The notes below the pieces were generated by a model. That model saw only the letters and a program-made list of their open reading frames with translations, was not told the DNA's origin and ran no database searches. A program made the position numbers and the translations under genes. This document shows positions 35,678 to 45,793 of a stretch of 64,000 nucleotides of DNA, piece after piece (the first letter of the stretch is position 1; each line of letters opens with the position of its first letter). The stretch is from Bacteroides sp. OM05-12 (GTDB lineage Bacteria > Bacteroidota > Bacteroidia > Bacteroidales > Bacteroidaceae): assembly GCF_003438995.1 (NCBI RefSeq), contig NZ_QSUN01000007.1:12599-76598 (forward strand), read 5' to 3'.

Positions 35678-38281
35678 TTATTTTACTGCCACTTTCCGGT
35701 TATCAACGATGTAGATTCCTTTTGCCAAGCCGGACACTTCATTGCGGCCTTCGCCTAATTGAAGGATGCGAACAAGACGTCCGTCAATAGCATATACTTT
35801 TACACTTTGCGCCTCCGAAGTGATTACATTCAATATTCCATCTACCGAATAGGCAATTAATTTATCAGTATTGACTGTTTCAAGACCTGTTGCACCACCA
35901 TCATCTTCACCGATAACCAATGCCGGAGCTTTTGCAGGATCAACTCCAACCGGTTTAATATAACCACGGAACGAACCTACTTTAGAATCCGAGCCTGCTT
36001 TTCCGAAACCGGAACCATCCGCTCTCAACAAATAGTAACCTCCTGCTTCCGCTTCTCCGTTTATCATCGGAACAAAATTGTTACAGAATTCATACTCGGT
36101 AGAAGAACCTTTTGCACTTACCAATTCCGTTTTCTTTATCTTTGCTCCTTCCGATGCTTTAAAATCGACAGTTGTTTCAGTAGCTACCGTTATAAGATAA
36201 GGAGTATTGGCAACGATTTCTGTTACCGGAGTAAAAACAACCGTATAACCACTATTCCCGCTAAACTCTTCAATGGTTACGTCTTCCGGAACCGTAGCGT
36301 CAAACGGTAAACAAATGGTATATATACCCGCCGCAGTAAAACTACGGGTATATGTTGTCGCTGCAGCAGTAAATTCTATCGGACAGTTAAAAGCTTTTGA
36401 TGTAAGATCCGTCAATTCAATAGCTTCAGCTTCACCGTTTACAACGAGATTCTTTACACCGTCAAGTTTCTTGGATGCATAGACCAAGCAATTCGGATTC
36501 AAAGGACTCAATCCGGTAGCAATGAATGATGCTCTGGTCAGGTCTATACTTGTAAGATCGGCCGCATTGAGCAATGCCAAGTCACTTTCCGTAATATCAC
36601 CATTTAGTTTTATATCGGAAAGAGAAGATAGGGCTTCGGCGGTAAGAGGTGCACCATCTAAGATTTGGATGGAATACACTAAAATACCTCCTGCACCTGC
36701 TATTTTAATAACAACGCCACCATTAGTCAAGACTTCAAAATCATTCGTTATTTTTTCTAATGAAGTCAATTCTCCTGCAATACGATTTGAATTTGTAGCT
36801 GTAATCCCTCTAGCATCAGTAGAACTAGCAGACTTTGTCACAATTCTTAATAATTGCCCAGCACGTAAGTCATCTATTTGGAAAGTAACGTCTTTACTGT
36901 TTAATCCTAAGCAATAATTTGTACCAAAAGTAATTCTTGTTCTACCTTTTGCATTATTACCGAAAACCAATCCATCTGTTTCAGCTATAATTTTGCTATT
37001 AGCCATCAAAGTTCCATTCATCTCGGATGCCGAAGAATATCGATCACTAGCTTCGTCATAAGTCCAATTAGTATCTGCCTCCAAATTAGCCTTTGTTTCT
37101 TGACTCCAATTAAAATCCCAAGTCTTAACAACACTTTCCCCTACAATTTGTGCAGCAATAGGGTCAGCCACTGAAAAATTAATCGTATATTCTTTTGTTG
37201 CTACTCCATCTTCTGCCTTAACCAGAATAGTTGCAAACTGATTCTCTATCGTAGCTTGCGTAATAGATTCAATGGTGCTCCCCCCGGCTGCTTTTGCTAA
37301 TACTTCAGGAAACGTTGTTGTACCATAAGGAAAAGCAGGATACGTATAAGATTGCTCACCATCTGCAAAAACTATAATTTTATCACCAACTGTCACTTCT
37401 CCCAGTTCCGGAATAGAACTAACAGTAGCCCTTGTCACATTTAAAGTATATTCCTTAGGAGTACCATCTTCCGACGTTACAACAATCGTTGATGAAGATT
37501 TTGCTCCGGAAGTTTTTTCCGGTGACGGAATAGTAGCAGGTGATGTTACAGTATTCTCATTTATAGTAACACTAGCTGCATCATGCACAGTAAATTCTAC
37601 AGGAATCGTCGGTTCATCATAACTGAAAGGAATTGTCACATTCATTTCATCCTGAATTTCTTCTATTGTTTCTCCATTAACTTTTAAAGAATGAAGGGTG
37701 TTGTCGGTACTGGAACCGGGAACTGATAGTGTATAAGCTAAATAAGATAAACGGAGATTGATACTTCCATCTCTCATTATTTGAAATGACACAGTATTTT
37801 CCGGAACTGTAAGAACTTTATTGGCTTCCCATTGAGCATCTGCCAATGGTAAGCTTATTATTTCATGTCCAATAGTCTTTCCATCTCTATCAAAAAATTC
37901 AATTGATACACTAGCCGGACCAGCACCTGAGTCTGAACTTTTCTTGTTAGAAGATCCATTTAATAATAATGAACTTATATAAATATTTTCTTTAACGACA
38001 GAACCCTTTACATAATGTTTGTTACCTCCAATCGCATAACAAAGAACTTTCGCTTCACCACACACAGTTTGTTCATCGACCTTCCCTTCCGCTGATTCCA
38101 ATTTTAATTCATAATCTGTTCCCTGATCAAATATTATTAATACTTGTTTTCCTTTTTCACCCCAAATTTTATCACCCGTCATTGGAGTAAACCCTTCATA
38201 TCCCACAGAGCCTTCTTGTCCTTTCACTCCAAAGGAAAAAACTAAAAGAAACGCGAATAGCGTAAATAATTTGTTTTTCAT
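35678..38281 (-). CDS. Large secreted protein with cadherin-like beta domains, CLPF module and DUF6383-like C-terminus
   Basis: 867 residues, signal peptide ending in GVKGQ. Residues about 25-180 are a beta-rich domain I do not recognise. Then come two regions resembling the bacterial cadherin-like beta-sandwich, ending in YTLNVTRA and YTINFSVA. A jelly-roll-like region follows (about 380-540). Residues about 550-800 carry the module also found in the 2126-4354 product (NPNCLVY, TICLPFD, ANTPYLI, SFRGYI). The last 60 residues (VYAIDGRLVRI...GIYIVDNRKVAVK) are the DUF6383-like domain. No catalytic motif is seen. It shares a promoter-region motif with the gene at 39313-41325. Confidence 0.82.
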   Translation of the reverse strand: MKNKLFTLFAFLLVFSFGVKGQEGSVGYEGFTPMTGDKIWGEKGKQVLIIFDQGTDYELKLESAEGKVDEQTVCGEAKVLCYAIGGNKHYVKGSVVKENIYISSLLLNGSSNKKSSDSGAGPASVSIEFFDRDGKTIGHEIISLPLADAQWEANKVLTVPENTVSFQIMRDGSINLRLSYLAYTLSVPGSSTDNTLHSLKVNGETIEEIQDEMNVTIPFSYDEPTIPVEFTVHDAASVTINENTVTSPATIPSPEKTSGAKSSSTIVVTSEDGTPKEYTLNVTRATVSSIPELGEVTVGDKIIVFADGEQSYTYPAFPYGTTTFPEVLAKAAGGSTIESITQATIENQFATILVKAEDGVATKEYTINFSVADPIAAQIVGESVVKTWDFNWSQETKANLEADTNWTYDEASDRYSSASEMNGTLMANSKIIAETDGLVFGNNAKGRTRITFGTNYCLGLNSKDVTFQIDDLRAGQLLRIVTKSASSTDARGITATNSNRIAGELTSLEKITNDFEVLTNGGVVIKIAGAGGILVYSIQILDGAPLTAEALSSLSDIKLNGDITESDLALLNAADLTSIDLTRASFIATGLSPLNPNCLVYASKKLDGVKNLVVNGEAEAIELTDLTSKAFNCPIEFTAAATTYTRSFTAAGIYTICLPFDATVPEDVTIEEFSGNSGYTVVFTPVTEIVANTPYLITVATETTVDFKASEGAKIKKTELVSAKGSSTEYEFCNNFVPMINGEAEAGGYYLLRADGSGFGKAGSDSKVGSFRGYIKPVGVDPAKAPALVIGEDDGGATGLETVNTDKLIAYSVDGILNVITSEAQSVKVYAIDGRLVRILQLGEGRNEVSGLAKGIYIVDNRKVAVK

Positions 38282-38328
38282 ATCGTATTAAATTTAAATT
38301 ATAACAATGTTTCTCGTTTTTTATACGG

Positions 38329-38360
38329 CAAAGAAACAGATGATAGCATATTATTATGTG
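38329..38360 (-). promoter_or_regulatory. Promoter-region motif shared with the 39313-41325 gene
   Basis: On the reverse strand CACATAATA is followed 17 bases later by TCTTTGC, 48 bases before the ATG. The same two elements with the same spacing precede the gene at 41325 (41371-41402). Confidence 0.5.
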
Positions 38361-38435
38361 CAAATATTACCCATATATTAGCAAATTCTGTTCAATATTC
38401 ATTACTTTTACCCTCACACTAATATCACAGATAAA

Positions 38436-39248
38436 ATGGACTATAAAAAAGTTATTCTTATCACAGGTGCTTCTTCCGGATTCGGGAAAGTCATGGCTAC
38501 AACTCTTTCCCGACAAGGACACATTGTATATGGCACAAGCCGGAAAGCCACAGATAAACAAGGCAAAATAAATATGTTGGCAATGGATGTCACCCAACCG
38601 GAGTCTATACTTCGCACAATAAATACGATTATTTCCGAGCAGGGACGAATAGACGTACTTATCAATAATGCCGGAATGGGAATAAGCGGAGCTACAGAAC
38701 TTGCCACAGAAGAAGAAATTAAATTGCAAATGGATACGAACTATCTTGGTGTAGTACGGATGTGCAGTGCTGTACTTCCACACATGCGGAAAGAAAGAAA
38801 TGGAAAAATAATTAATATCAGTTCCTTAGGAGGAGTTATCGCCGTACCGTTTCAAGGATTTTACTGCGCTTCCAAATTTGCAATCGAAGGATACAGTGAA
38901 GCACTGGCACAGGAAGTCCGCTCATTCAATATCAAAATATGCTTAGTTGAGCCCGGAGACTTCAATACCAATTTTACTGCCAATCGTGCTGTTTCTCATA
39001 TAACGATACAAGATAAAGATTATAAAGAGAAATTCGAGCGAACGATGAAAATAATAGAGAAAGCCGAACGTCAGGGATGTAATCCTGAAAAGCTGGGTCG
39101 TGTAATCAGTAAACTTGTCAAGAGTAAGTATCCGCCATTCAGAACAAAGGTAGGACCGTTTGAACAAATTATGTTCGCCAAATGTCTCGGCATACTTCCG
39201 AATCGGCTTACACAGTATCTATTACATTGTTTTTATAAAGTATACTAA
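38436..39248 (+). CDS. Short-chain dehydrogenase/reductase
   Basis: 270 residues. The NAD(P)-binding motif is TGASSGFG near residue 11, followed by NNAGMG, the catalytic Ser in NISSLGG and the YCASK active-site pair, then EPGDFNTNF. This is a classical SDR with a C-terminal extension of about 70 residues. The substrate cannot be told. It is divergent from the 867-residue secreted protein gene and convergent with the 670-residue one. Confidence 0.93.
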   Translation: MDYKKVILITGASSGFGKVMATTLSRQGHIVYGTSRKATDKQGKINMLAMDVTQPESILRTINTIISEQGRIDVLINNAGMGISGATELATEEEIKLQMDTNYLGVVRMCSAVLPHMRKERNGKIINISSLGGVIAVPFQGFYCASKFAIEGYSEALAQEVRSFNIKICLVEPGDFNTNFTANRAVSHITIQDKDYKEKFERTMKIIEKAERQGCNPEKLGRVISKLVKSKYPPFRTKVGPFEQIMFAKCLGILPNRLTQYLLHCFYKVY

Positions 39249-39252
39249 CAAA

Positions 39253-39284
39253 CAAGGCCTCCTTTCTCACGAAAGGAAGCCTTG
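39253..39284. terminator. Bidirectional terminator
   Basis: CAAGGC-CT-CCTTTC pairs with GAAAGG-AA-GCCTTG around a TCAC loop between the convergent SDR gene and the reverse-strand secreted protein gene. Confidence 0.8.
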
Positions 39285-39312
39285 CCATCATTCAGAATTA
39301 TAAACCCTTCTA

Positions 39313-41325
39313 TTATTTAATCACTACTTTCTTATTATTTATCAAGTAAATACCGTTTGACAAACCACTGATTGTATTATCACCTTCGTTCAATTCTACA
39401 ACTTTAACCAAGCGTCCGTCAATACCGTAAATATTAGCAACCTGTGCTTTAGCCACTGATACATAAACAATACCATCTACAGAATAAACAGTCATCGCAT
39501 TTTCAACAGACTGATTGCTGATATTGTCCGGTTGATCTGTAGGAGCAGTAACATTTACACTATAAATACGAGTACCACCTGTAGCAGCCTCTTTCTTATC
39601 ATTCTTATAGGATCTGATAACTACTGTTACCGGTTCTCTCTTATCGACAGTGCAAACTAAATCTGAAGCAACACCTTTTGTTAATGTAGCATTACCACAT
39701 TCTGTATCACCTACTGTAGCTACAACATATCTTCCGCCTGTAGCACCTACGTTAACTGTTAATGTAGCACATTTTTCAAGATAAATATTCAATACATTAG
39801 AACCGGCCTCAATACCTACATTATCATTTTCCTTCTTCAATTCATAGCCACCAACAACATTTGTATCAGCCGCATCTTTTAATTCCGCATTATAAGATGC
39901 ACCATAGATCCATTCTACAGGTTCTGTATAAGTTGCTGCAGCAAAAGAAAGATTCGTCGGGAATACAGATAAAGCTTCTACACTTTCTGCAGCCACATTT
40001 ACAGTATATGTAGCATTGGTTGTTCCATCCTGAGCCGTAACAACAACACTCTTAGCATCTTTATTCCATACGGCAGTAGCATTTTCCGATACTGTCATCA
40101 CAGGGGTATGAGAGAAATCATAGTCCTTTATAACTTTTATTCTGATTGTTTTTGCATCCTCGTCAATCGTTCCGATAAAACCGTTAATACTGAATTTAGT
40201 CAACTCACATTCTATTGAAGCAGCAGCACGAGTTATTTTTAATGTATAGTCTTTAGTACTTTGATCTTCGGCAGTCACTGTAATTTTAACATCTACAGAA
40301 GCACCACCTTCAACAGTCGGCTTGTTTTGGTCTATTACAGCATCAGCCATATCATCATTAGCAGCAACAACAATATCCAAAGGCTTATCATAAGCAAATG
40401 CTATATCCAATGTATAGTTACCATCGTCACCTGCAGGCAATTCAACATCGTCCACCGTTACCGACTTCAATGAGGTATCAGAACTTAAATTAGCAGCTTT
40501 AGTTACTGACAATGTATAAGTCAAAGCATCTTCAGCACCTGTTTCAGGAGTTACTGTTATTGTTACAGGAGTTCCAATCGTTACATTGGTTGTATATGCA
40601 CCGGCTTCTGTATTAGGAGCAGCATCTGAACTGACCGTTACTACAGATTTTGCATCATTCGGAGTAATCACGACTTCAGCCGTAGTACCATCAAAACTAG
40701 CAGGCAATTCATAAGAATAAGCTGATTCAACCGGTTCTACAACATTATCAGCTACAGCAAGAGATTTGATTGTTGCATCAGAGCTTGGGCCGGCTTCATT
40801 AGTTTCTAAAACAATACCATAAATAAATATTGTAATATCTTTACGTATCACTTTTATCTCACAATCACCATCAACAGATTCCGGCAAATCAAAACTTACT
40901 GTATTTATAGTTTTCCCAGAAGCTTCAATATTCCCAATAGTAGTTTCGACACCATCTTTAAGGAATGCAACCTCTGCAACATATGAACTAGATGTATTTG
41001 CTGTAAAAGTTAATTGCATCTTACCACCTTTTGAAAAGTTCTGTGTTGGATGCACTTGTAAATAATGTCCCGCACTTCCAAAACGAATAAAATTAGGATA
41101 TTCTGTTGAAGTTCCGGCATTAGGTTGACTACTGTTATTCAATTTTCCTCCAACCCATATTACAGTTCCGTCTTCAACAGCCAGAGGAGTTTTTTGTTCC
41201 GAATCATTTTGTGCTCCCGCCGTAATCCAATCAGCCATAGAATCATCAAAAATGGTAACTTGTGCGCTAACCCCGCACACAAAAGCAGAAATAAGCATTA
41301 ATAGCGTAAATAATTTCTTTTTCAT
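39313..41325 (-). CDS. Secreted protein with repeated cadherin-like beta domains and DUF6383-like C-terminus
   Basis: 670 residues, signal ending in GVSAQ. Residues about 25-180 look like a carbohydrate-binding jelly roll (SVDGDCEIKVIRKDITIFIYG broken up in the family). Then come about three cadherin-like beta-sandwich repeats, each ending in a Y-T-L-x-(V/I)-T-(K/R)-A strand (about 185-275, 280-365, 370-450). The final about 60 residues (VANIYGIDGRLVKV...GIYLINNKKVVIK) are DUF6383-like. The CLPF module and the downstream tiny ORF are both absent. Surface or matrix role only inferred. Confidence 0.82.
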   Translation of the reverse strand: MKKKLFTLLMLISAFVCGVSAQVTIFDDSMADWITAGAQNDSEQKTPLAVEDGTVIWVGGKLNNSSQPNAGTSTEYPNFIRFGSAGHYLQVHPTQNFSKGGKMQLTFTANTSSSYVAEVAFLKDGVETTIGNIEASGKTINTVSFDLPESVDGDCEIKVIRKDITIFIYGIVLETNEAGPSSDATIKSLAVADNVVEPVESAYSYELPASFDGTTAEVVITPNDAKSVVTVSSDAAPNTEAGAYTTNVTIGTPVTITVTPETGAEDALTYTLSVTKAANLSSDTSLKSVTVDDVELPAGDDGNYTLDIAFAYDKPLDIVVAANDDMADAVIDQNKPTVEGGASVDVKITVTAEDQSTKDYTLKITRAAASIECELTKFSINGFIGTIDEDAKTIRIKVIKDYDFSHTPVMTVSENATAVWNKDAKSVVVTAQDGTTNATYTVNVAAESVEALSVFPTNLSFAAATYTEPVEWIYGASYNAELKDAADTNVVGGYELKKENDNVGIEAGSNVLNIYLEKCATLTVNVGATGGRYVVATVGDTECGNATLTKGVASDLVCTVDKREPVTVVIRSYKNDKKEAATGGTRIYSVNVTAPTDQPDNISNQSVENAMTVYSVDGIVYVSVAKAQVANIYGIDGRLVKVVELNEGDNTISGLSNGIYLINNKKVVIK

Positions 41326-41370
41326 AATTTATTAATTTTAAAAGTTAACACTTCGTATGTTTTGATATTG

Positions 41371-41402
41371 CAAAGAAATGATTAAATACGCTCTATTATG
41401 TG
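41371..41402 (-). promoter_or_regulatory. Promoter-region motif shared with the 35678-38281 gene
   Basis: CACATAATA and TCTTTGC on the reverse strand, 17 bases apart, 46 bases before the ATG, as at 38329-38360. Confidence 0.5.
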
Positions 41403-41532
41403 TAATATTTATCTGTTTACGGGTAAATATTGGTTATTCCAAAAGTTTCTAATTAAAATAAATGTTCCTAATCAAAGAGTAGTGGCAGATTTGCCTTTAG
41501 GGAAGTAGCGGAAGTAATTGAAGAAAAAGAAA

Positions 41533-41564
41533 AAAGAGAATATGGTCTATTCCATATTCTCTTT
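41533..41564 (-). terminator. Terminator of the TonB receptor operon
   Basis: AAAGAGAATATGG (41533-41545) pairs with CCATATTCTCTTT (41552-41564). On the reverse strand it is followed by a T-rich tract, and it lies 9 bases after the receptor stop codon. Confidence 0.85.
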
Positions 41565-41572
41565 ACTATAAA

Positions 41573-44410
41573 TTATAATGTAAGGTCTAATTTAACCACA
41601 AATGTCCTGGGAGGAGCCAATGCCATTGGGCGATAGCTATATTCTTTATTCAGCAGATTATTAACCATAAACTGGAAAGCAACTTCCTTTGTTACTTTCA
41701 CGCCAAAGCGTAAATCCATCGTAAAGTAGTCCGTATTATGTTTTTTCCAATAAGTCGCCAGACTTTCGCCATCTACATTTCCAAACAGAATAGTACGTAC
41801 ATAATCCATAATATCAGGTTGAGCAAACGGTTTTTCGCGTTCATCCAGCATTATATAGTCCACCGCTTTCATCTTACTCTTCCAAGCCATGTTTACCCCT
41901 AAGTTTATACGCTTCCACTGAAAATCAAGCGTTGCTTTAGCCGTATGTTTCTGACGGTATTTCAAATAAGGAGAATCATTACTCTTCTCTTTCATCTGCA
42001 ACGGATCTGTATAGGTATCTTCCATCGCTTTACGTGCCTTATAGTCAGCATCACGGGGTTCTAAATAAACATAGCCCAGATTATAAAGCAGTTTCGTATT
42101 CTTATTAAAAGCATACTCTCCGGATGTTCCTACTTCAACACCATAGATCTGTGCTTTGGATACGTTATGAAATTGTGCTCCAACCCCAAAACCTTGTCCG
42201 CCCATTAGCATATGCCAAGCATCGTCCATGCTATTTATCATCCGATTATTTGAATTATCAAACAGCCCGAACTGGAACTCAATCATATTATTATATTGTG
42301 TATAGAATCCGGCGACATCAAACATACCTTTCAGATTACCCCACTTATAACCTTGCTTAAATCCTAATTCCGCATTGAATCCTTTTTCCGGTTTTAAGTC
42401 AAGATTCGGATAGATGCTTACCCCACCAATATTTTTGAGGAAATACTTTTCAACAATAGAAGGGTTACGATATCCTTGCCCGAAACTGGCACGGATAAAA
42501 CTATAATCCGCCAATTGGTAGTTCAATCCGGCTCGAAAAACAGGACGAACCGGAATTTTTGTACCAAAGACCTTTGTTTCTGCTTCTCTATAATGGCTAT
42601 CTACACGAAAATATTCAGCACGGACACCGGCAGAAACGCTCAAACGATCCCAGAAACGCTGGTCATATTGCAAATAGAGAGCTGCATTATCACTATTATG
42701 CACCTCTTCCATTGTACCGGAATAATGCCGAATATGTTCATAAGTAAGTCCTGCCGTCAACTGTGCACCTCCATTAAACTTTTTACCAAACTGATAATCC
42801 AAATAATAATCATAACTACTATCAGTTTTTGTCGGTACATCATTGCGTGAAGGATTGATAACACCGGACAACCACGGCACAAGGTCACTCGGCAGATTAC
42901 CTTGCAAAGCAGAACCTAAATCTTTCGGCAATCCGTTATTCATTACCCAAGAAATCAAATCACAATAATCAGCGGTAGTAGCAGTAGGGAAAACCGTACT
43001 CAACGAAGTGAACAAACCATCGACCAAACCACTCAAATCCCCTTGTAAAGCAGGCTGAATAACCGGATACAAGACACTCATATCACCATTTGCAATATTC
43101 TGTATAGCTTGCACATCCGTACCCATATTACCAAGAATATCTGTAATGGAAGCACCTTGTGTCGGTTTCATTATATTACTGTTACTATAGTAGAAACGTC
43201 CTTTAACTTTATGGGTGATAGCTTTTTCCGGATTAGTAAAGTTCAGGAAAGGATCAATATGAAAATTATTCTCCTCACGTCCCATATTTGTAAAAGGTGA
43301 AGGACGATAAGGTTCTTTCGGAGAACGCCAGATAAAGAAATCACCATATTGATTTGACAGGAAATCAATATTGAAACCATAGTTCAAAGTTTTCATTCCC
43401 ATATCCGGTTGAAAATAAGTCAGATTACCACCGACACGGAAACGTTTGTTATAACTCTGTTGGCGATAGCTCTCATCTGTAAAGAGATTCATGCTTCCTG
43501 ATACATCGAAGTTACCGATACGGCGACTATGAGAAAGATCATAACCTTCATAAACAGGATTACGCACTCCACTTAATATATTATTCCTCAGCAAAGGCTT
43601 AACAGCATATTTCCCATCTTTCCAAAATCCTTTATCACTCCATTGATAATCCTCATTAGAAGGATCACCATAAATACCCACATAAGCACTGATACGAGTT
43701 TTCGGCGTAAGTTCCGGACGTGCCGTACGTACATTGATAATGCCATTCAATGCCGAAGAGCCATAGAGCACACTGGATGCTCCTTTAATCACTTCTACCT
43801 GCTCTACATTTTCCAAAGGTATGGTATTCCAGTTAATTGCACCTGTTTGAGGATTCAATGTACTCATTCCATCCACCAATATCTGACTACGAGCTCCGAC
43901 ACTATAGGTCCAACCGCCTCCCCCACGAATACTAGGTTGCTTATCTACGATATCAATGCCGGGAAGAGTTTGCAAAGTTGTAGTAATATCAACCGGAGCT
44001 TGACGGGCAATATCCGCTGATTTAATAACATCCATAGAAACAGTAACATCACTCAGCTTCTGTTCGAATCGTCCGGCACTAACCACCACTTCTTGCAATA
44101 GCTTGGCACTTTCTTTCATATAAATGTCTTTAACTAAAACTTCTCGTTTGCTAACAACCATCGGCATCAAGACATCTTCATAGCCAATATAGCTGAATAC
44201 CAAGTCAACTCCCCCTTCGGGCAGTTTTATTTCATACGCTCCGTTCGCATCTGAAATTACCCCTTGATTTCCATGAAGTTTATAAGAAACAGTGGCACCC
44301 ACTAACGGCTCACTGGTCTCGGCATCATAAATATACCCTTTTAATGTTTGTGCGAAACAACTGCCGCTGAAGCACATCATAATGGCGATTATAGCATATA
44401 TTTTTCTCAT
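41573..44410 (-). CDS. TonB-dependent outer-membrane receptor
   Basis: 945 residues, signal ending in CFAQ. Residues about 22-105 form a carboxypeptidase-regulatory-like domain (LKGYIYDAETSEPLVGATV), then a TonB plug with VEVIKGASSVLYGSSALNG and a 22-strand barrel ending in PRTFVVKLDLTL. It is shorter than SusC, and no SusD partner is present. Residues about 413-520 hold an unusual non-strand insertion (from KPTQGASITDILGN to GVINPSRNDVP) that should be an extracellular loop. It ends the operon that begins with the 393-residue lipoprotein. The ligand is unknown; metal chelate, vitamin or peptide are possible. Confidence 0.93.
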   Translation of the reverse strand: MRKIYAIIAIMMCFSGSCFAQTLKGYIYDAETSEPLVGATVSYKLHGNQGVISDANGAYEIKLPEGGVDLVFSYIGYEDVLMPMVVSKREVLVKDIYMKESAKLLQEVVVSAGRFEQKLSDVTVSMDVIKSADIARQAPVDITTTLQTLPGIDIVDKQPSIRGGGGWTYSVGARSQILVDGMSTLNPQTGAINWNTIPLENVEQVEVIKGASSVLYGSSALNGIINVRTARPELTPKTRISAYVGIYGDPSNEDYQWSDKGFWKDGKYAVKPLLRNNILSGVRNPVYEGYDLSHSRRIGNFDVSGSMNLFTDESYRQQSYNKRFRVGGNLTYFQPDMGMKTLNYGFNIDFLSNQYGDFFIWRSPKEPYRPSPFTNMGREENNFHIDPFLNFTNPEKAITHKVKGRFYYSNSNIMKPTQGASITDILGNMGTDVQAIQNIANGDMSVLYPVIQPALQGDLSGLVDGLFTSLSTVFPTATTADYCDLISWVMNNGLPKDLGSALQGNLPSDLVPWLSGVINPSRNDVPTKTDSSYDYYLDYQFGKKFNGGAQLTAGLTYEHIRHYSGTMEEVHNSDNAALYLQYDQRFWDRLSVSAGVRAEYFRVDSHYREAETKVFGTKIPVRPVFRAGLNYQLADYSFIRASFGQGYRNPSIVEKYFLKNIGGVSIYPNLDLKPEKGFNAELGFKQGYKWGNLKGMFDVAGFYTQYNNMIEFQFGLFDNSNNRMINSMDDAWHMLMGGQGFGVGAQFHNVSKAQIYGVEVGTSGEYAFNKNTKLLYNLGYVYLEPRDADYKARKAMEDTYTDPLQMKEKSNDSPYLKYRQKHTAKATLDFQWKRINLGVNMAWKSKMKAVDYIMLDEREKPFAQPDIMDYVRTILFGNVDGESLATYWKKHNTDYFTMDLRFGVKVTKEVAFQFMVNNLLNKEYSYRPMALAPPRTFVVKLDLTL

Positions 44411-44435
44411 TTCTTCAATTTTTATTTAGTAGTTT

Positions 44436-45617
44436 CTATTTTTCTGATATCATGGACGACTTAGAAAGAACAATCCCAAGTTCAAACTCCTCCGAATCAA
44501 TCAGCCCTGTACTCAATCCATCGATCATCGGAATCAATATATCTTTCATAGGAAGATCCTGAACTGCATCTTTCAATAATGGGAGTAATTTGAAAAGTAT
44601 TCCCACTTCATCCTTATCTAAATAGAGAATCATATCTCCTATATGTTTGATAACAAAACCTTCGAATATTACTTCCGGTTTTATGTCGTCAACAATATTT
44701 AAACGGATACCTGTCGTTGTCCATCTATTTATCAACCGATAGATTTCTTCCCATTCAGAGATGGAAGTAGCGCGAGATTCGGCAGCATTAGACTGTATCA
44801 GTCTGATTATCATATCGATATTGGGAACGACGTAAAGAGAATGGTCTTTCACATAATAAGTTGCCAGATTAAGCGGAGACAAACTATAATCACTTTCCGG
44901 TCGAATAGGCAATGGCATAAGATACCCCGCAAAATTATTCACTTGAGGCATGGAAGCATAAAGTGCCGTAATATTTCCATCTTGATTGAAATACACGTTA
45001 CGAAGTACCGAGCCCAAGATATTACCTCCGATAACCTCAAGAAGATTCGTATAGGAAGATGCCAATTTATTATCCGAATGAAAATGCACCCCATGCATTT
45101 CATCGGTATACTCAAGACCTGTTTCCGGATCTATATTTGTTGTTTCAGTGAGAGTATAGGGTATTGTATGCCAGGTTCTTTGGGTGGTAATCAAATTAGC
45201 AGGCAACTGCACATTACTCAGATCAATTGTCAATTTTCCTTTTTCCACCTTTCCGGTATAGTGAAAACTACAACTTGTAGAACTGGTTACATCCCCAGAA
45301 AAAGTATACCCTTCTGCAACCGGAATAAGAGCAACATTCGTCAGAGAGGCTTCCCGCTCTCCGGGAACTATATCTAGAAGTGTAATTTCCGCTGTTTTAG
45401 CATCTCTTGTTTTAAAATACACACTTTTTCCTATCAACTCATTCCCACTATAAGTCAATGCTAAATTAGCTTCTGCTCCATTCGCCAATTTATTAGAATA
45501 GTTAGCCGTCACTTCATCCGGTTCAGGTCCATTATAATCGTCATTTTCACAAGCGGTAAATAACCCGATGAAACAAACCGCAAATATAAACCTCTGCCAT
45601 TTTTTCTTTTTCATCAT
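44436..45617 (-). CDS. Lipoprotein partner of the TonB receptor (DUF4925-like)
   Basis: 393 residues, lipobox LFTAC with the Cys followed by END, which favours surface export in Bacteroides. The N-terminal about 150 residues are beta-rich (SCSFHYTGKVEKGKLTIDL). The C-terminal half is mostly helical (KLLPLLKDAVQDLPMKDIL). I associate this type with DUF4925 from memory, with moderate certainty. It lies 25 bases upstream of the receptor gene, is co-transcribed with it, and is divergent from an AraC-type regulator. It probably binds or caps the receptor's substrate. Confidence 0.8.
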   Translation of the reverse strand: MMKKKKWQRFIFAVCFIGLFTACENDDYNGPEPDEVTANYSNKLANGAEANLALTYSGNELIGKSVYFKTRDAKTAEITLLDIVPGEREASLTNVALIPVAEGYTFSGDVTSSTSCSFHYTGKVEKGKLTIDLSNVQLPANLITTQRTWHTIPYTLTETTNIDPETGLEYTDEMHGVHFHSDNKLASSYTNLLEVIGGNILGSVLRNVYFNQDGNITALYASMPQVNNFAGYLMPLPIRPESDYSLSPLNLATYYVKDHSLYVVPNIDMIIRLIQSNAAESRATSISEWEEIYRLINRWTTTGIRLNIVDDIKPEVIFEGFVIKHIGDMILYLDKDEVGILFKLLPLLKDAVQDLPMKDILIPMIDGLSTGLIDSEEFELGIVLSKSSMISEK

Positions 45618-45793
45618 AATCAGTCCAAATTATAGTTTTATAATCGCTACAAAGTTCGCTGCTTTATTTAACTCAAGCAATATCCAGCATTATGAAAAGT
45701 ATTCTATTTTTAATATATCTTCCACAAAACAGAGTAAACAACACCTTAACCAGCACTAATATATTTCAAATTATTCTATTTTTATGAATCAAA

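Noticed and set aside
42476-44020. Several forward ORFs of 60-125 codons across the TonB receptor
   Set aside because: All are shadows of a receptor gene with clear plug and barrel features.
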